IMG/VR virus record: IMGVR_UViG_3300050821_005301
Location: 1 to 31,323 of that record
DNA from: a virus
Direction: 5' to 3' (one strand)
Length of the DNA stretch: 31,323 bases
Shown: positions 21,287 to 29,319 of the stretch, piece by piece
Numbering within the stretch: the first letter of the stretch is position 1
Layout of the letters: each line of letters starts with the position of its first letter
Position numbers and translations under genes: made by a program
Notes under the pieces: model-generated
Databases searched by the model: none
Told to the model about the DNA's origin: nothing
The model's input: only the letters and a program-made list of their open reading frames with translations

Positions 21287-21711
21287 TTCGAATCGCCCCG
21301 CTGGATTTCATCCGGCTAGACCACGCGGCAATAAAACCGCTCGACACAGCCCTCTGGGTTGCGGCGGAGGAGTTCTTTCGCCGGGAGCTGTCGACGTCGT
21401 TCCGCGCAGAAGATGCGCTCAAAACTTGGGTTGCTTACCGTCCAGGGCCGATTGTGATTGGCGCGACGGCGATCTGCATGAGACCGGACATTTTCATGTT
21501 CAGGACGGCGGGAACGGATGCAGCGAAGAGCACCAGGCTCCTGATTGAGCGGTTGCAGTGGTATTTCGCGGATCAGGGCTTCCGCGGGCAGGATGTGACC
21601 CTGCACATCAGCGGCAAGGATTCACCGGAACAGCGGTGCCCGAAATGGGCGGAATCGCTCGCTTCCGTCGATGCGCGACCGGCAGACAGATTTCTAGTCT
21701 TGGTGAGGTGA
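21283..21711 (+). CDS. Acetyltransferase-like phage protein, non-ATG start
   Basis: 142 codons if read from CTG 21283, which overlaps the upstream TGA as CTGA. The first standard start is GTG 21454, but coherent sequence (I-R-I-A-P-L-D-F-I-R-L-D; W-V-A-A-E-E-F-F-R-R-E-L) lies upstream without a stop. The C-terminal half, R-P-D-I-F-M-F-R-T, R-L-L-I-E-R-L-Q-W-Y-F-A-D-Q-G and R-C-P-K-W, resembles GNAT-like phage proteins found beside ejection-protein genes. Function unknown. Confidence 0.62.
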   Translation: MIRIAPLDFIRLDHAAIKPLDTALWVAAEEFFRRELSTSFRAEDALKTWVAYRPGPIVIGATAICMRPDIFMFRTAGTDAAKSTRLLIERLQWYFADQGFRGQDVTLHISGKDSPEQRCPKWAESLASVDARPADRFLVLVR

Positions 21712-21714
21712 TCC

Positions 21715-22299
21715 ATGGGCGGAGGCCCGACGCAGCTACAGAAACAGCAGGCGCAACAGCAAGCAAGTCTTGCCAACCAGCAGGCCGGGGCGGCACAGCA
21801 GCAGCAGCAATTCGCGCAAAACCAGCAACAGATGGTCAATCCGTTCTATCAAAGCCGCATGCAGAACGGTAACCCCTACTATGCCAATCAGATAGATCAG
21901 GTTTCCGGCAATGTGGCGCAAGCCTTTGCCCCGGCACGCGCACAGCTCTATCAGCAGCTTGGCAGCCAGCAAGGCTTGCCGTCCGGTTTTAAGACTCAGG
22001 CCTTGACCGATCTAAATAGTCAACAGGCTCGGGCCTTCGATCAGGGCCTACTCGGGGCGCAAATGGGGCAGGAACAGGCAAAGCAAGGCGGTGCTGCCGG
22101 AATAATGGGACAGGGCCAACTCGCGCAGCAGGGAGCACTTGGCTATTACGGTGGCGCCAGCGGGGCCAACAACTCGATTATGAATGCGCCTCTACAAGGT
22201 CCGTCAGCTCTTGGGGTACTTGGTGGACTGGCGGGCGGGATTGCTGGAGGCTTTGGCGGCGGCGCTGGAGCTGGATTCGCGAAGCGCCTGTTTCATTGA
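21715..22299 (+). CDS. Gln/Gly-rich internal virion-type protein
   Basis: 194 residues from ATG 21715. Residues 8-45 are a Gln/Ala repeat helix, then a region rich in Asn/Gln/Tyr, ending in a glycine-rich hydrophobic stretch (GVLGGLAGGIAGGFGGGAG) followed by F-A-K-R-L-F-H. The Gly-rich C-terminus could enter membranes, as in short-tailed phage ejection proteins. Adjacent genes are similar in style. Position and composition only. Confidence 0.62.
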   Translation: MGGGPTQLQKQQAQQQASLANQQAGAAQQQQQFAQNQQQMVNPFYQSRMQNGNPYYANQIDQVSGNVAQAFAPARAQLYQQLGSQQGLPSGFKTQALTDLNSQQARAFDQGLLGAQMGQEQAKQGGAAGIMGQGQLAQQGALGYYGGASGANNSIMNAPLQGPSALGVLGGLAGGIAGGFGGGAGAGFAKRLFH

Positions 22300-22435
22300 T
22301 CGCCTCGTCATCCGTCCAGGCCTTGCAAAGCGTTCCGTTATAGTGAAGACGCACGATTCCGGCCTGTTCGATCTCGCCATGACCTCCAGGCAAGCCGCAT
22401 TGAATCCTTCGAGGCGAAATAGAATTGCATCTCAT
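22178..22435 (-). CDS. Antisense small protein candidate in structural cluster
   Basis: A leftward reading from ATG 22435 gives 85 residues. The first half (R-I-Q-C-G-L-P-G-G-H-G-E-I, then G-I-V-R-L-H-Y-N-G-T-L-C-K-A-W-T-D-D-E-A-I) looks like real protein. The last part is antisense to the upstream gene. It fills most of a 187-base gap with no rightward gene. A minus-strand promoter (22443-22471) would start transcription at about its ATG. No ribosome site; a leaderless message is possible. Tentative. Confidence 0.42.
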   Translation of the reverse strand: MRCNSISPRRIQCGLPGGHGEIEQAGIVRLHYNGTLCKAWTDDEAINETGASRIQLQRRRQSLQQSRPPVHQVPQELTDLVEAHS

Positions 22436-22442
22436 GCTTTTC

Positions 22443-22471
22443 ATTATGTCTGTAACCTATTGCAAATGCAA
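22443..22471 (-). promoter_or_regulatory. Leftward promoter candidate
   Basis: On the minus strand TTGCAT (22466-22471), a 17-base spacer, and CATAAT (22443-22448) match sigma-70 boxes. The expected start lies at about 22435-22436, the ATG of the antisense candidate gene. A leaderless layout similar to the ribbon-helix-helix operon start makes it more credible. Pattern match only. Confidence 0.45.
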
Positions 22472-22486
22472 CTAAAAGGTTGAAAT

Positions 22487-22687
22487 ATGGGGCAAAATTT
22501 CGGTTCTACCGGACAGCCGCAGCCGCAAAATCCGCAGCAACAGCCGAACGGTTCGGCTAATCCGCTTCAGACAGTTGGACAGCAGGCTCCAGGAAATGGG
22601 TTGTCCCATCTTAATCAGTGGAATAAGCGGCAGAGCGGATATCCGGTCGGGCCGAATCCAGGCCAGATGTTCTTTGGAGGGCAATAA
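22487..22687 (+). CDS. 66-residue Gln/Pro/Asn-rich protein
   Basis: Starts at ATG 22487 with AAAAGG seven bases upstream. The N-terminal part is Gln/Pro/Asn-rich (GQPQPQNPQQQPNGSANPLQ), and the end is Q-W-N-K-R-Q-S-G-Y-P-V-G...M-F-F-G-G-Q. A short intrinsically disordered virion accessory is likely. The 26454 gene starts the same way (MGQ) and shares composition. The FFGGQ end only superficially resembles FYGEK. Confidence 0.58.
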   Translation: MGQNFGSTGQPQPQNPQQQPNGSANPLQTVGQQAPGNGLSHLNQWNKRQSGYPVGPNPGQMFFGGQ

Positions 22688-24103
22688 ATGGGCGCCATGG
22701 GAACGGTTATTCCGGCTTTCCTGAAGAACGTGCTCCCGCCCGATCCCGGCGCGATCGATGCGAACGGCCAGCCAGCCATGGCTCCGCAATTCTCCGCGCA
22801 AACCGCACCTCCGCCGGCAGGCCCTCCACCGGACGTTCCCCAAGATGTTCCACGTGGAATCCAGGATCAATTTCCGCAACTTCCCGCTGATAACACACCA
22901 AATCCGGCGCTTCAGGGTCCGACAAAGCTACATGCGCTGCTTTCCATTCTTGGACAGGGAGCCTTGGGCGCGGCGGCGGGGGCCAGTCAGCGGAATTTCG
23001 GCGCTGGCTTCGAACAAGCAGAACAGTTGCCTTTTCTCCGGGCAATGCGCCAGCGACAATTGCAGCAGGCAGACTTACAGAATCAGCACCTTGCAGCGCA
23101 AACGCAAATGTTGACCAATACCGTGCAATTTACCGATCCGCAAGGGAATCACTATCAGATCCCGCAAGGGCAGCTTCCGGCATTCCTGAAGACCGGGATC
23201 ACAGAAGCCGGAAAGAATCAGCGGCAGGGAGCGGCGATCTCCAGCAAAGAGGGCATTGCTGCGCAGACAAATTCGACGAATCTGCGGAAACAAGGGCTTA
23301 TCCAAGACGATTCAGCGCCGAACGGCGTTCGGCCATTGACTTATGACGAGATGAGCCCTAATGAACAGGCAGTTCATGATTTGAAGTCTTCCCAAGCCGA
23401 TGCGGCTTCCGCACGCGCAGACCTTGAACGGGCCAAGAATGATCCGAACTCACCGGCCTATAAGGCGGCCTATGGAAGGCTCCAAGTTGCGCAACAGAAT
23501 GCCAACACGGCAACGCAGCGGTTGGGACTCGAGGGAATGAAATTCAACGCCGATTACCTTGGAACTGGACCCGGCGGCGCGGCGCTTCCCGGAGCGCAGA
23601 CCACAGAGGCAGGAACTCCGATTGGGATTAAGGTCTCCAATGCGAATAAGACCCCGGCTACACGGTTGAATAAGGGCGACTTAGCAAACAATGTGGTGGA
23701 AAATATCGGCAACGTCACCCAAATCATCCAGAGGCGCCCGGATCTCTTCGGGAAGCTCGCGGGCCGATTCACGACCGTTGAGCAGATGATAGGAACTGAC
23801 GATCCGGACATTGCGGAGCTCGGACAGCGGATTCACAACATAGCTCTCGCTTCCAACGGAGTTCACGGAGTGCGCGGAGCCGGAGCTGTCGCGCAGACTG
23901 AAGCCCAATTGCTCAACCACTTCCGAAATGGCCCGCAGGCGACACAGAAAGCCTTGAGCACATTGGGAGATAGCGTCAAAACCTTTGGCGCGGCGCAGAC
24001 CTTCGGAAATAGGCCAGCACCAGGACCGGCAACGCCCACCGGAGCGGGCGCAAAGCGGCAAGCCAATAATCCGCACGCTGATCTCGGATTCGTTCCAGAT
24101 TAA
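22688..24103 (+). CDS. Internal virion / ejection-type protein
   Basis: 471 residues from ATG 22688 behind GGAGGGC. A Pro-rich N-terminal arm (about residues 15-75) is followed by a long helical, Gln/Ala-rich body. The C-terminal domain contains A-S-N-G-V-H-G-V-R-G-A, then E-A-Q-L-L-N-H-F-R-N-G-P, a pattern recalled from internal or tape-like proteins of short-tailed environmental phages. It probably travels inside the virion and is ejected ahead of DNA. Confident about class, not exact role. Confidence 0.64.
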   Translation: MGAMGTVIPAFLKNVLPPDPGAIDANGQPAMAPQFSAQTAPPPAGPPPDVPQDVPRGIQDQFPQLPADNTPNPALQGPTKLHALLSILGQGALGAAAGASQRNFGAGFEQAEQLPFLRAMRQRQLQQADLQNQHLAAQTQMLTNTVQFTDPQGNHYQIPQGQLPAFLKTGITEAGKNQRQGAAISSKEGIAAQTNSTNLRKQGLIQDDSAPNGVRPLTYDEMSPNEQAVHDLKSSQADAASARADLERAKNDPNSPAYKAAYGRLQVAQQNANTATQRLGLEGMKFNADYLGTGPGGAALPGAQTTEAGTPIGIKVSNANKTPATRLNKGDLANNVVENIGNVTQIIQRRPDLFGKLAGRFTTVEQMIGTDDPDIAELGQRIHNIALASNGVHGVRGAGAVAQTEAQLLNHFRNGPQATQKALSTLGDSVKTFGAAQTFGNRPAPGPATPTGAGAKRQANNPHADLGFVPD

Positions 24104-24308
24104 GCCGAGCGAAAAGAGCGATCGCCCATAAGGCTATTCCGGGGATCATTGGGAAAATGCCGATAACCCATGATCCCCGGCTGATTGCCATAAATGGGAG
24201 CGCATACCAGAAAAAACTCTCGCCCAGAGTGAATGGCGCGAGAAGCAGCGGAACGATGAGATAGGAGCCTATTGAGTAGCGAAACAGGCTTTGGAGGGCG
24301 GCAATCAT
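23976..24308 (-). CDS. Antisense membrane protein candidate
   Basis: The leftward reading from ATG 24308 encodes about 110 residues with several hydrophobic stretches: Y-L-I-V-P-L-L-L-A-P-F, F-F-W-Y-A-L-P-F-M and V-I-G-I-F-P-M-I-P-G-I-A-L-W-A-I-A-L-F-A. It covers most of a 223-base rightward-gene gap (24104-24326) and continues antisense to the previous gene. The hydrophobic spacing is far more protein-like than any rightward reading there. No ribosome site is clear. Possibly an inserted moron-type gene; tentative. Confidence 0.42.
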   Translation of the reverse strand: MIAALQSLFRYSIGSYLIVPLLLAPFTLGESFFWYALPFMAISRGSWVIGIFPMIPGIALWAIALFARLNLERIRDQRADYWLAALRPLRWALPVLVLAYFRRSAPRQRF

Positions 24309-24326
24309 GTTGAGGCAAACGATAGC

Positions 24327-26453
24327 ATGACATCCCCGATGGTTCCAGTGATTTCGCCCGAAGGCCAACCGGGCCAGATCCCGCAAGAGAATCTGAGCGC
24401 GGCAATTGGACGCGGCTTCCAAACGGCGGTGCGCATGACTTCACCGGAAGGGCAATCCGGCTGGATACCGCAATCGAATGCGGCGGCGGCGCTCTCCCGC
24501 GGATTCAAAGTTGGTCAGCCAGCAGTGCAAAGCCAAAGCCAATCGGGGGCACTTTCAACGGCGGCGCGAGAATTCAGCCTTGGGGCGGCAGCGGGAGCCG
24601 GGCTTCCGGAAACTCAGCACGCTTCCGACTTTTCCCTGCTGCCCGGCCTGAAGCAGATAGTTACGCATCCGGTGGACTCCGCAAAGCTCCTCGGTGGTGC
24701 GATCGGCGGGGCGCAAACTGGGCAGCTAAGGCAGGCGGCAGAAGCGGCTAAGGAGATCCCCGGCAATCTGACCGACTCGAATCTCCCATGGATGCAGCGC
24801 CTAAAGGCGGCGGGGGCCAATGCCGGATTGGCTTGGACGCACGCCCAAGGTGGTTTGCTGCCTCTAATTGGGCCGGCTGCAGTAGGGGCCGGGACCGAGA
24901 TCGGACAGGGAATCCAGGGCGGTGACATAGCCAGCGCCGCGCATGGTGTTGGACAGGCGGCAGGACTTCTCGGAACTCTGGCACTTGGCACTCGCGGCGG
25001 TCAGGCCATGGCCGGGAAAGCTCTTGAAGGCGTCAAGGCTCCAATTGAAACGGCTGGCAATTACCTCACAAAGGCGCTAGGAGGCGGCGCGGAAACAATG
25101 GCGCGGCAACCCCTGCCAGCGAGCCAAGGCGCTGCAGGAGCGGCAACGAATGCTGATCTGGCATCATTTGCGAAGAGCAAGGGAATCGACCTAACCCCGG
25201 GGCAAGCTACCGGCGAACCGGCCTTGCAGACCATCCAGGCGATTGGGGAGCGGGCGGTAGTCGGAAAGTCCGGCGCGGCGCTGCGGCAGCATCTCCTAAA
25301 CCAAAAGCTGCAATTCTCGAATGCCTTGGAAGATTTCAAAGACCGTATGAGCCCGAGCGCGGCAACTCCAGATACAGAGAGCATTGGTAACAACATTAAA
25401 AGCCAAGTCTATAACGCCCAAAACGAGCTAAAAGCGGCTGCCCAACGGGATTTTGAGGCTTTCCGGCAAGGCGACGGCGGAAATATGCGTGTCGATTTGA
25501 CCGCAGCCAAGCAGGCGATGCCCGCACGGCTGGAGAAATTTGGCCTTGAGGAGAGCGAATTGCCTCCGGTTGTGCGGAAGGCTCTGGGAGACCAGCCGGT
25601 TGTCCTCAATGGACAGCAAACCTTGCCGTCTCAGCTTCCGCCGCAAGTTCGTGCTGTCCTCGGGCTGGATACCCCGGACGTGGCCCGAGCGCAGACTATC
25701 CGCTCCAACCTGCTTGATATTGCCAGGGATCATCCCGATGGACGAATCCGGGCTTTCGCCAGCCAAGCCGCAAAGGATGTCGACACGGCAATCGCCAACT
25801 CCGCGAATCAGGCCGGTGTCGGGCAGCAATACCGCGCAGCGAATGCGAAATGGAAGCATCTCGCCCAGAACTATTACGACCCGAGTTCGCCACTTTCCAA
25901 GGTACTGAACCAGCCCGACGGCACGAAGATTCCAAACCAGTTGCTTGCATCCGGTAAAGAGGGCGGAAGTCCGGCGGTCCTCCGACAGCTCCATGGCGAA
26001 GGTATTGATCTTTCCCCATTGAAGCGCCAAGTTATCCAGAATATCGAGGAAAATGGCTTCCATCTGACCTCGGGCGGTACGCGCCTTGGGCAATATTCTC
26101 CGGCCTTTCTCAAAACACTCTTCGCTCCGGGCGAGCTCGCCGAACTGCAGAACTATGGCCGGATCTCCCGGGCAATCAAATATGAGGTCAATCCGTCGGG
26201 CACCTCAAATGTCGTGCAAGGCGAACGCCAGTTGCATGGAATACTGTCGCGGAGTGCGAGCGCACTTACAGGCCCAACAGCGGCTTGGCTGACAATGAAA
26301 CCCGGCTTCAAGGCGGCAATGGCTCCTCCAGGGTCGACACAATTGGCGATAGGCGGGGCGCCGCTGTCATCTCTTCAGCCTCCACCCTCTCCGCCTTCAG
26401 TGCCGGCAGGGATTCTTCCATTCCTCCAGGCAGCGCAAAGGAGATCCAAATAA
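24327..26453 (+). CDS. Large internal virion-type protein
   Basis: 708 residues from ATG 24327; a TTG at 24291 in frame is possible but lies over the antisense candidate. The N-terminus has two copies of S-P-E-G-Q-(P/S)-G-x-I-P-Q-x-N-x-x-A-A-(I/L)-x-R-G-F, about 35 residues apart, a repeat class found at the start of phage ejection proteins. The rest is Ala/Gly-rich, helical, with a hydrophobic segment about residues 175-260 that may enter membranes. Likely the largest ejected protein. Confidence 0.66.
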   Translation: MTSPMVPVISPEGQPGQIPQENLSAAIGRGFQTAVRMTSPEGQSGWIPQSNAAAALSRGFKVGQPAVQSQSQSGALSTAAREFSLGAAAGAGLPETQHASDFSLLPGLKQIVTHPVDSAKLLGGAIGGAQTGQLRQAAEAAKEIPGNLTDSNLPWMQRLKAAGANAGLAWTHAQGGLLPLIGPAAVGAGTEIGQGIQGGDIASAAHGVGQAAGLLGTLALGTRGGQAMAGKALEGVKAPIETAGNYLTKALGGGAETMARQPLPASQGAAGAATNADLASFAKSKGIDLTPGQATGEPALQTIQAIGERAVVGKSGAALRQHLLNQKLQFSNALEDFKDRMSPSAATPDTESIGNNIKSQVYNAQNELKAAAQRDFEAFRQGDGGNMRVDLTAAKQAMPARLEKFGLEESELPPVVRKALGDQPVVLNGQQTLPSQLPPQVRAVLGLDTPDVARAQTIRSNLLDIARDHPDGRIRAFASQAAKDVDTAIANSANQAGVGQQYRAANAKWKHLAQNYYDPSSPLSKVLNQPDGTKIPNQLLASGKEGGSPAVLRQLHGEGIDLSPLKRQVIQNIEENGFHLTSGGTRLGQYSPAFLKTLFAPGELAELQNYGRISRAIKYEVNPSGTSNVVQGERQLHGILSRSASALTGPTAAWLTMKPGFKAAMAPPGSTQLAIGGAPLSSLQPPPSPPSVPAGILPFLQAAQRRSK

Positions 26454-26759
26454 ATGGGCCAAACACCGGCAAAGATATTTCCGCCTCCAAGTCCCTTCGG
26501 CGCTAGCAACACAAATGTTGTCAGCCAAGCGCAAGCCGGTGAGCAAGCTCCGCCAATGGCTCAAATGCAAGGCGGCCAAAATTCCGGAGAAATGCAAGGG
26601 CCAGCCGCGGGGCCGCAATTCCAGTTCCAGGGATATCCGGGCGGCCCTGCTGGAGGCATTGGCAATCCGCAGCAGATTGGCAATATGATGCAGCAGCAAT
26701 ACCCCAATCAACAGATGTTTGGCCGATCCATAAATCAAAGGCAGAATGGGCTTATATGA
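26454..26759 (+). CDS. 101-residue Gln/Pro/Gly-rich protein
   Basis: Starts at ATG 26454 with AGGAG about ten bases upstream. Low-complexity, rich in Gln, Pro, Gly, Met (QAGEQAPPMAQMQGGQNSGE). It shares the MGQ start and style with the 22487 gene, so the two may be related virion accessories. Its stop overlaps the next ATG (ATGA). Function unknown. Confidence 0.6.
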   Translation: MGQTPAKIFPPPSPFGASNTNVVSQAQAGEQAPPMAQMQGGQNSGEMQGPAAGPQFQFQGYPGGPAGGIGNPQQIGNMMQQQYPNQQMFGRSINQRQNGLI

Positions 26760-28273
26760 AGCGCATCTTCGCTATCCTGATTCTTCTGTCATCTGCGGCT
26801 TTCGGCACAACGACGGTGACCGGCAATATTCGGGATCTTGGAACCGGTGCGATCGGCACGACGGCATTCGTGCGCTTTTGGCTTCGCGGATGCGGCGGAA
26901 ATCAGCCATTTGTTAGCGGAACCGGCATGATCGGTCCAAGCCAAGGGGGAGTTTTTTATAAGGATTTCTCTGCTGATGCGACCGGGGCTATTTCCGGTAC
27001 GCTCTATTCGACTCGCGATGCAACTGGCTTGCTCGGCGGTGATATCACTTGCGGAACCTCAACGACGGCCGTCTGGTATGGGATGCAGATCTTCAACAAT
27101 GGCAAGGGCGCCCCGGAGACCATGCTGCATGCTAAAAACGGCGTGGCTATCAATATTGGGAGTCCGGTTCCGATTACGACCTTTCCCGTTGTGCCTCCGG
27201 CAACCGGAGACACGTTCTATTTCCGCTTGGATGGCGGAAACGACAGCATTAAGAACATCAGCAATACCGAAGTCGATTTGCTTGGAAAGATTTGCTGGCC
27301 AGACACGACATGCCAGACGACGGCCGCAGCCGGTGGTAGCGGAACAGTTACCAGCTTTTCAGCCGGCAATCTTTCGCCGCTCTTTACGACCTCGGTTACC
27401 ACAGCATCCACGACTCCCGCGCTTAGTTTTTCCCTCTCTAATGCCAGCGCCAACACGGTTTATGCCGGCCCGACCAGCGGCGGCGCGAGTGCCCCGATCT
27501 TCCGCGCTCTCGTGAATGCCGATATTCCGACAGGAGACCAGAATCCAGGCACAACAACGGGAGACGTGTTAGACTGCTCCAACACGGCTACTCCCTGCAC
27601 TCTGGAGCGAATCGGAATCGGTACTCCAGGTCAAACACTGACAGTCAATAGCGCAGGCACACATGCCCAATGGACGAGTCCATTCTCTATAAAGATTGGC
27701 CCACAGAATGGCGCGGTAGCAGCCACAACCATTGTTCCCGCCGGTACGGCTGGACTCTATGTAGTCGATTATTATGGCTCAGTTCCAACACCTTGTTCAA
27801 GCGGAACTGCTCACATCGACTTTATGATGATGACCACCGACGATTCCGGCTTGCCAATCTCGGATGGTGCGAGCGCGAACGCCGATCCTGGAGTGTTTGC
27901 GATATCATCTTTCCAGCTCAATAACTTTCAGAGCACTGGAGGTATCTATACTCCGACGCAGGTATTTCCGAATCCGGTGTCAATTGCCTCGAATGGAACA
28001 GCACCAATCCAATATCAGATTTACTATGAACCCTGCAATGCTGGCGCTTATACCTGTTCCGCCGGTGTGATCGATTGCACGACGACCCCGGGAGTACCAG
28101 CTTGCACCGCCGGTGGTACAGCCTCATGCGCTGGAGGTCAAACGGTGGCCTGTCATCGAATCTACAATGCCACCGCAACCATCACGAATCGATATGCTGG
28201 AACGTGCGACATCAATGCGCAAAGCGCCAATGGCACCTATGTTATTAGGCTTGGAGTGCAGCGAGTACAATAA
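26756..28273 (+). CDS. Exported fibre-like protein
   Basis: 505 residues from ATG 26756. Residues 1-18 are a signal peptide (MKRIFAILILLSSAAFG). The mature part starts with T-V-T-G-N-I-R-D-L-G-T-G, a known start of phage fibre-like beta domains. A central Ser/Thr/Gly-rich linker (SGTVTSFSAGNLSPLFTTSV) follows, then a C-terminal beta region with many cysteines. Fibre architecture with an export signal repeats the pattern of the 11676 gene. Likely receptor-binding or surface-displayed; unproven. Confidence 0.7.
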   Translation: MKRIFAILILLSSAAFGTTTVTGNIRDLGTGAIGTTAFVRFWLRGCGGNQPFVSGTGMIGPSQGGVFYKDFSADATGAISGTLYSTRDATGLLGGDITCGTSTTAVWYGMQIFNNGKGAPETMLHAKNGVAINIGSPVPITTFPVVPPATGDTFYFRLDGGNDSIKNISNTEVDLLGKICWPDTTCQTTAAAGGSGTVTSFSAGNLSPLFTTSVTTASTTPALSFSLSNASANTVYAGPTSGGASAPIFRALVNADIPTGDQNPGTTTGDVLDCSNTATPCTLERIGIGTPGQTLTVNSAGTHAQWTSPFSIKIGPQNGAVAATTIVPAGTAGLYVVDYYGSVPTPCSSGTAHIDFMMMTTDDSGLPISDGASANADPGVFAISSFQLNNFQSTGGIYTPTQVFPNPVSIASNGTAPIQYQIYYEPCNAGAYTCSAGVIDCTTTPGVPACTAGGTASCAGGQTVACHRIYNATATITNRYAGTCDINAQSANGTYVIRLGVQRVQ

Positions 28274-28577
28274 TTTTAAATCCAATTTTTACCACAGATC
28301 AATATGAGTATATATCTCGATAATTATATTGACTTTATGGGATTGTTTTCCTAAACTCCCACAGGCAAGCAAAAGTAAATCCTGTGAATATCTTTTTGTG
28401 GATCAGTTATCCGAAGCTGTCCACAGAAATAAGTCTTGTTTTAAAGAAACTGTGGACGAGTTAAAAGCCAATGGCAGCTATAAAGTAAATCGCTTTACCA
28501 CAAATCCACAGGCAACGACTGCTTTTACTATCCTATATATAACTCTAAATTAGGTTTTCAGTGGTAGTATTCCGCTC
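28274..28577. other. AT-rich intergenic region with DnaA-box-like sites
   Basis: The longest non-coding stretch. It is markedly AT-rich compared with flanking genes. Four 9-mers match the DnaA box TTATCCACA at 7-8 of 9 bases: 28397-28405 (reverse, 8/9), 28417-28425, 28451-28459 (reverse) and 28502-28510. CCACAGGCAA also occurs twice (28359, 28506). It could be a replication origin or a regulatory region before the lysis genes. A reading at 28329-28553 is present but has a poor start and no ribosome site. Confidence 0.5.
28329..28357 (+). promoter_or_regulatory. Rightward promoter candidate for lysis genes
   Basis: TTGACT (28329-28334), a 17-base spacer, and TAAACT (28352-28357) resemble sigma-70 boxes, in the AT-rich gap before the lysis cassette. 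It would produce a long leader that includes three of the four DnaA-box-like sites. Pattern match only. Confidence 0.42.
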
Positions 28578-28841
28578 ATGATTAATCGTCTTCCCGGCGG
28601 ATTCTGCTTCGCGCACGGTCCCTACTCGGACACCATCGGCTGCCCAAGATGGCCTGATTGCGTCACCGATCCGGCGCTGTACGAAGTCGTGATGTTCTCG
28701 CACGGAAAGGCGATTGGCTTTCGCATCGAAGTCCCGGCGGTCCCGGTGCGCTGCCTTTGCGGGCATGAGCACACCGGAAAGTGCATCCAACAGCTTGAAG
28801 GAGGGCTCAACTGTGGGTGCCTACAAGCAATTGCGCGATGA
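28578..28841 (+). CDS. Cys-rich 87-residue protein
   Basis: Starts at ATG 28578 without a clear ribosome site. Cysteines: C-F-A-H-G-P, G-C-P-R-W-P-D-C, then C-L-C-G-H-E-H-T-G-K-C and C-G-C at the end, suggesting one or two zinc sites. A compact metal-binding protein, function unknown. It overlaps the next start by 29 bases, a coupling sign. Confidence 0.6.
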   Translation: MINRLPGGFCFAHGPYSDTIGCPRWPDCVTDPALYEVVMFSHGKAIGFRIEVPAVPVRCLCGHEHTGKCIQQLEGGLNCGCLQAIAR

Positions 28842-29319
28842 ATATTCACTTCAAAATCTTTACGGAAAAAGGACGAATCTCCAAACCATTCCCCGGCGGA
28901 GACTCGAAGACAGAGTACATGTACCTTCGTTCCAAAAAGTAACCATGCCGGTTTTTACTTTAGCGCTTGTGTCTTGCATTTACCTGAGTTACAGTGCCCC
29001 TGTGGTAGGTTTAACGGAATCCGGGCAGCTATTGGGCGGAGGGATTGTGCTGCTCGGCGTAGCGCAGCTATTGGGAATTATTTTTCCGTTCATCCTGAAA
29101 ATGCGCGGAAAATCCTCCTCGGAAAAAACTGCTGGTGAACTCTCACCGGAGCATTGGAACGAGAAATTCTCGCGACATGAGCAGATTCTCGTAAACCAAA
29201 CAGAAATCCTCAAAGGGCTAGCAGCGATCGTAAAAGAAAATCTAGACATCTCGAAGCGTATGGAGATTTGGGCTGCTGCTGAACGCGAGTTGAAACTTCA
29301 AGCACGAGCCCGAATATGA
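28813..29319 (+). CDS. Two-helix membrane protein with coiled tail
   Basis: 168 residues from GTG 28813, chosen for the GGAGGG ribosome site just before it; the reading remains open further upstream. Two membrane helices (V-T-M-P-V-F-T-L-A-L-V-S-C-I-Y-L and G-G-I-V-L-L-G-V-A-Q-L-L-G-I-I-F) are followed by a charged coiled-coil tail (L-V-N-Q-T-E-I-L-K-G-L-A-A-I-V). In a lysis cassette it may be a holin partner or spanin-like protein. Its stop overlaps the next ATG. Confidence 0.6.
   Translation: MGAYKQLRDEYSLQNLYGKRTNLQTIPRRRLEDRVHVPSFQKVTMPVFTLALVSCIYLSYSAPVVGLTESGQLLGGGIVLLGVAQLLGIIFPFILKMRGKSSSEKTAGELSPEHWNEKFSRHEQILVNQTEILKGLAAIVKENLDISKRMEIWAAAERELKLQARARI

Noticed and set aside
21280-21300. 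T-loop-like GATTCGAATC suggesting a tRNA 3' end
   Set aside because: No acceptor or anticodon stem can be folded around it and it lies within coding sequence.
22487-22687. FFGGQ end as another member of the FYGE(K/R) set
   Set aside because: Only two residues match and there is no basic spacer or E-K/R end.
28329-28553. Possible 74-residue gene in the AT-rich gap
   Set aside because: It has only a TTG start, no ribosome site, and its bases coincide with promoter-like and DnaA-box-like elements. The predicted protein is partly plausible, so it is not excluded.
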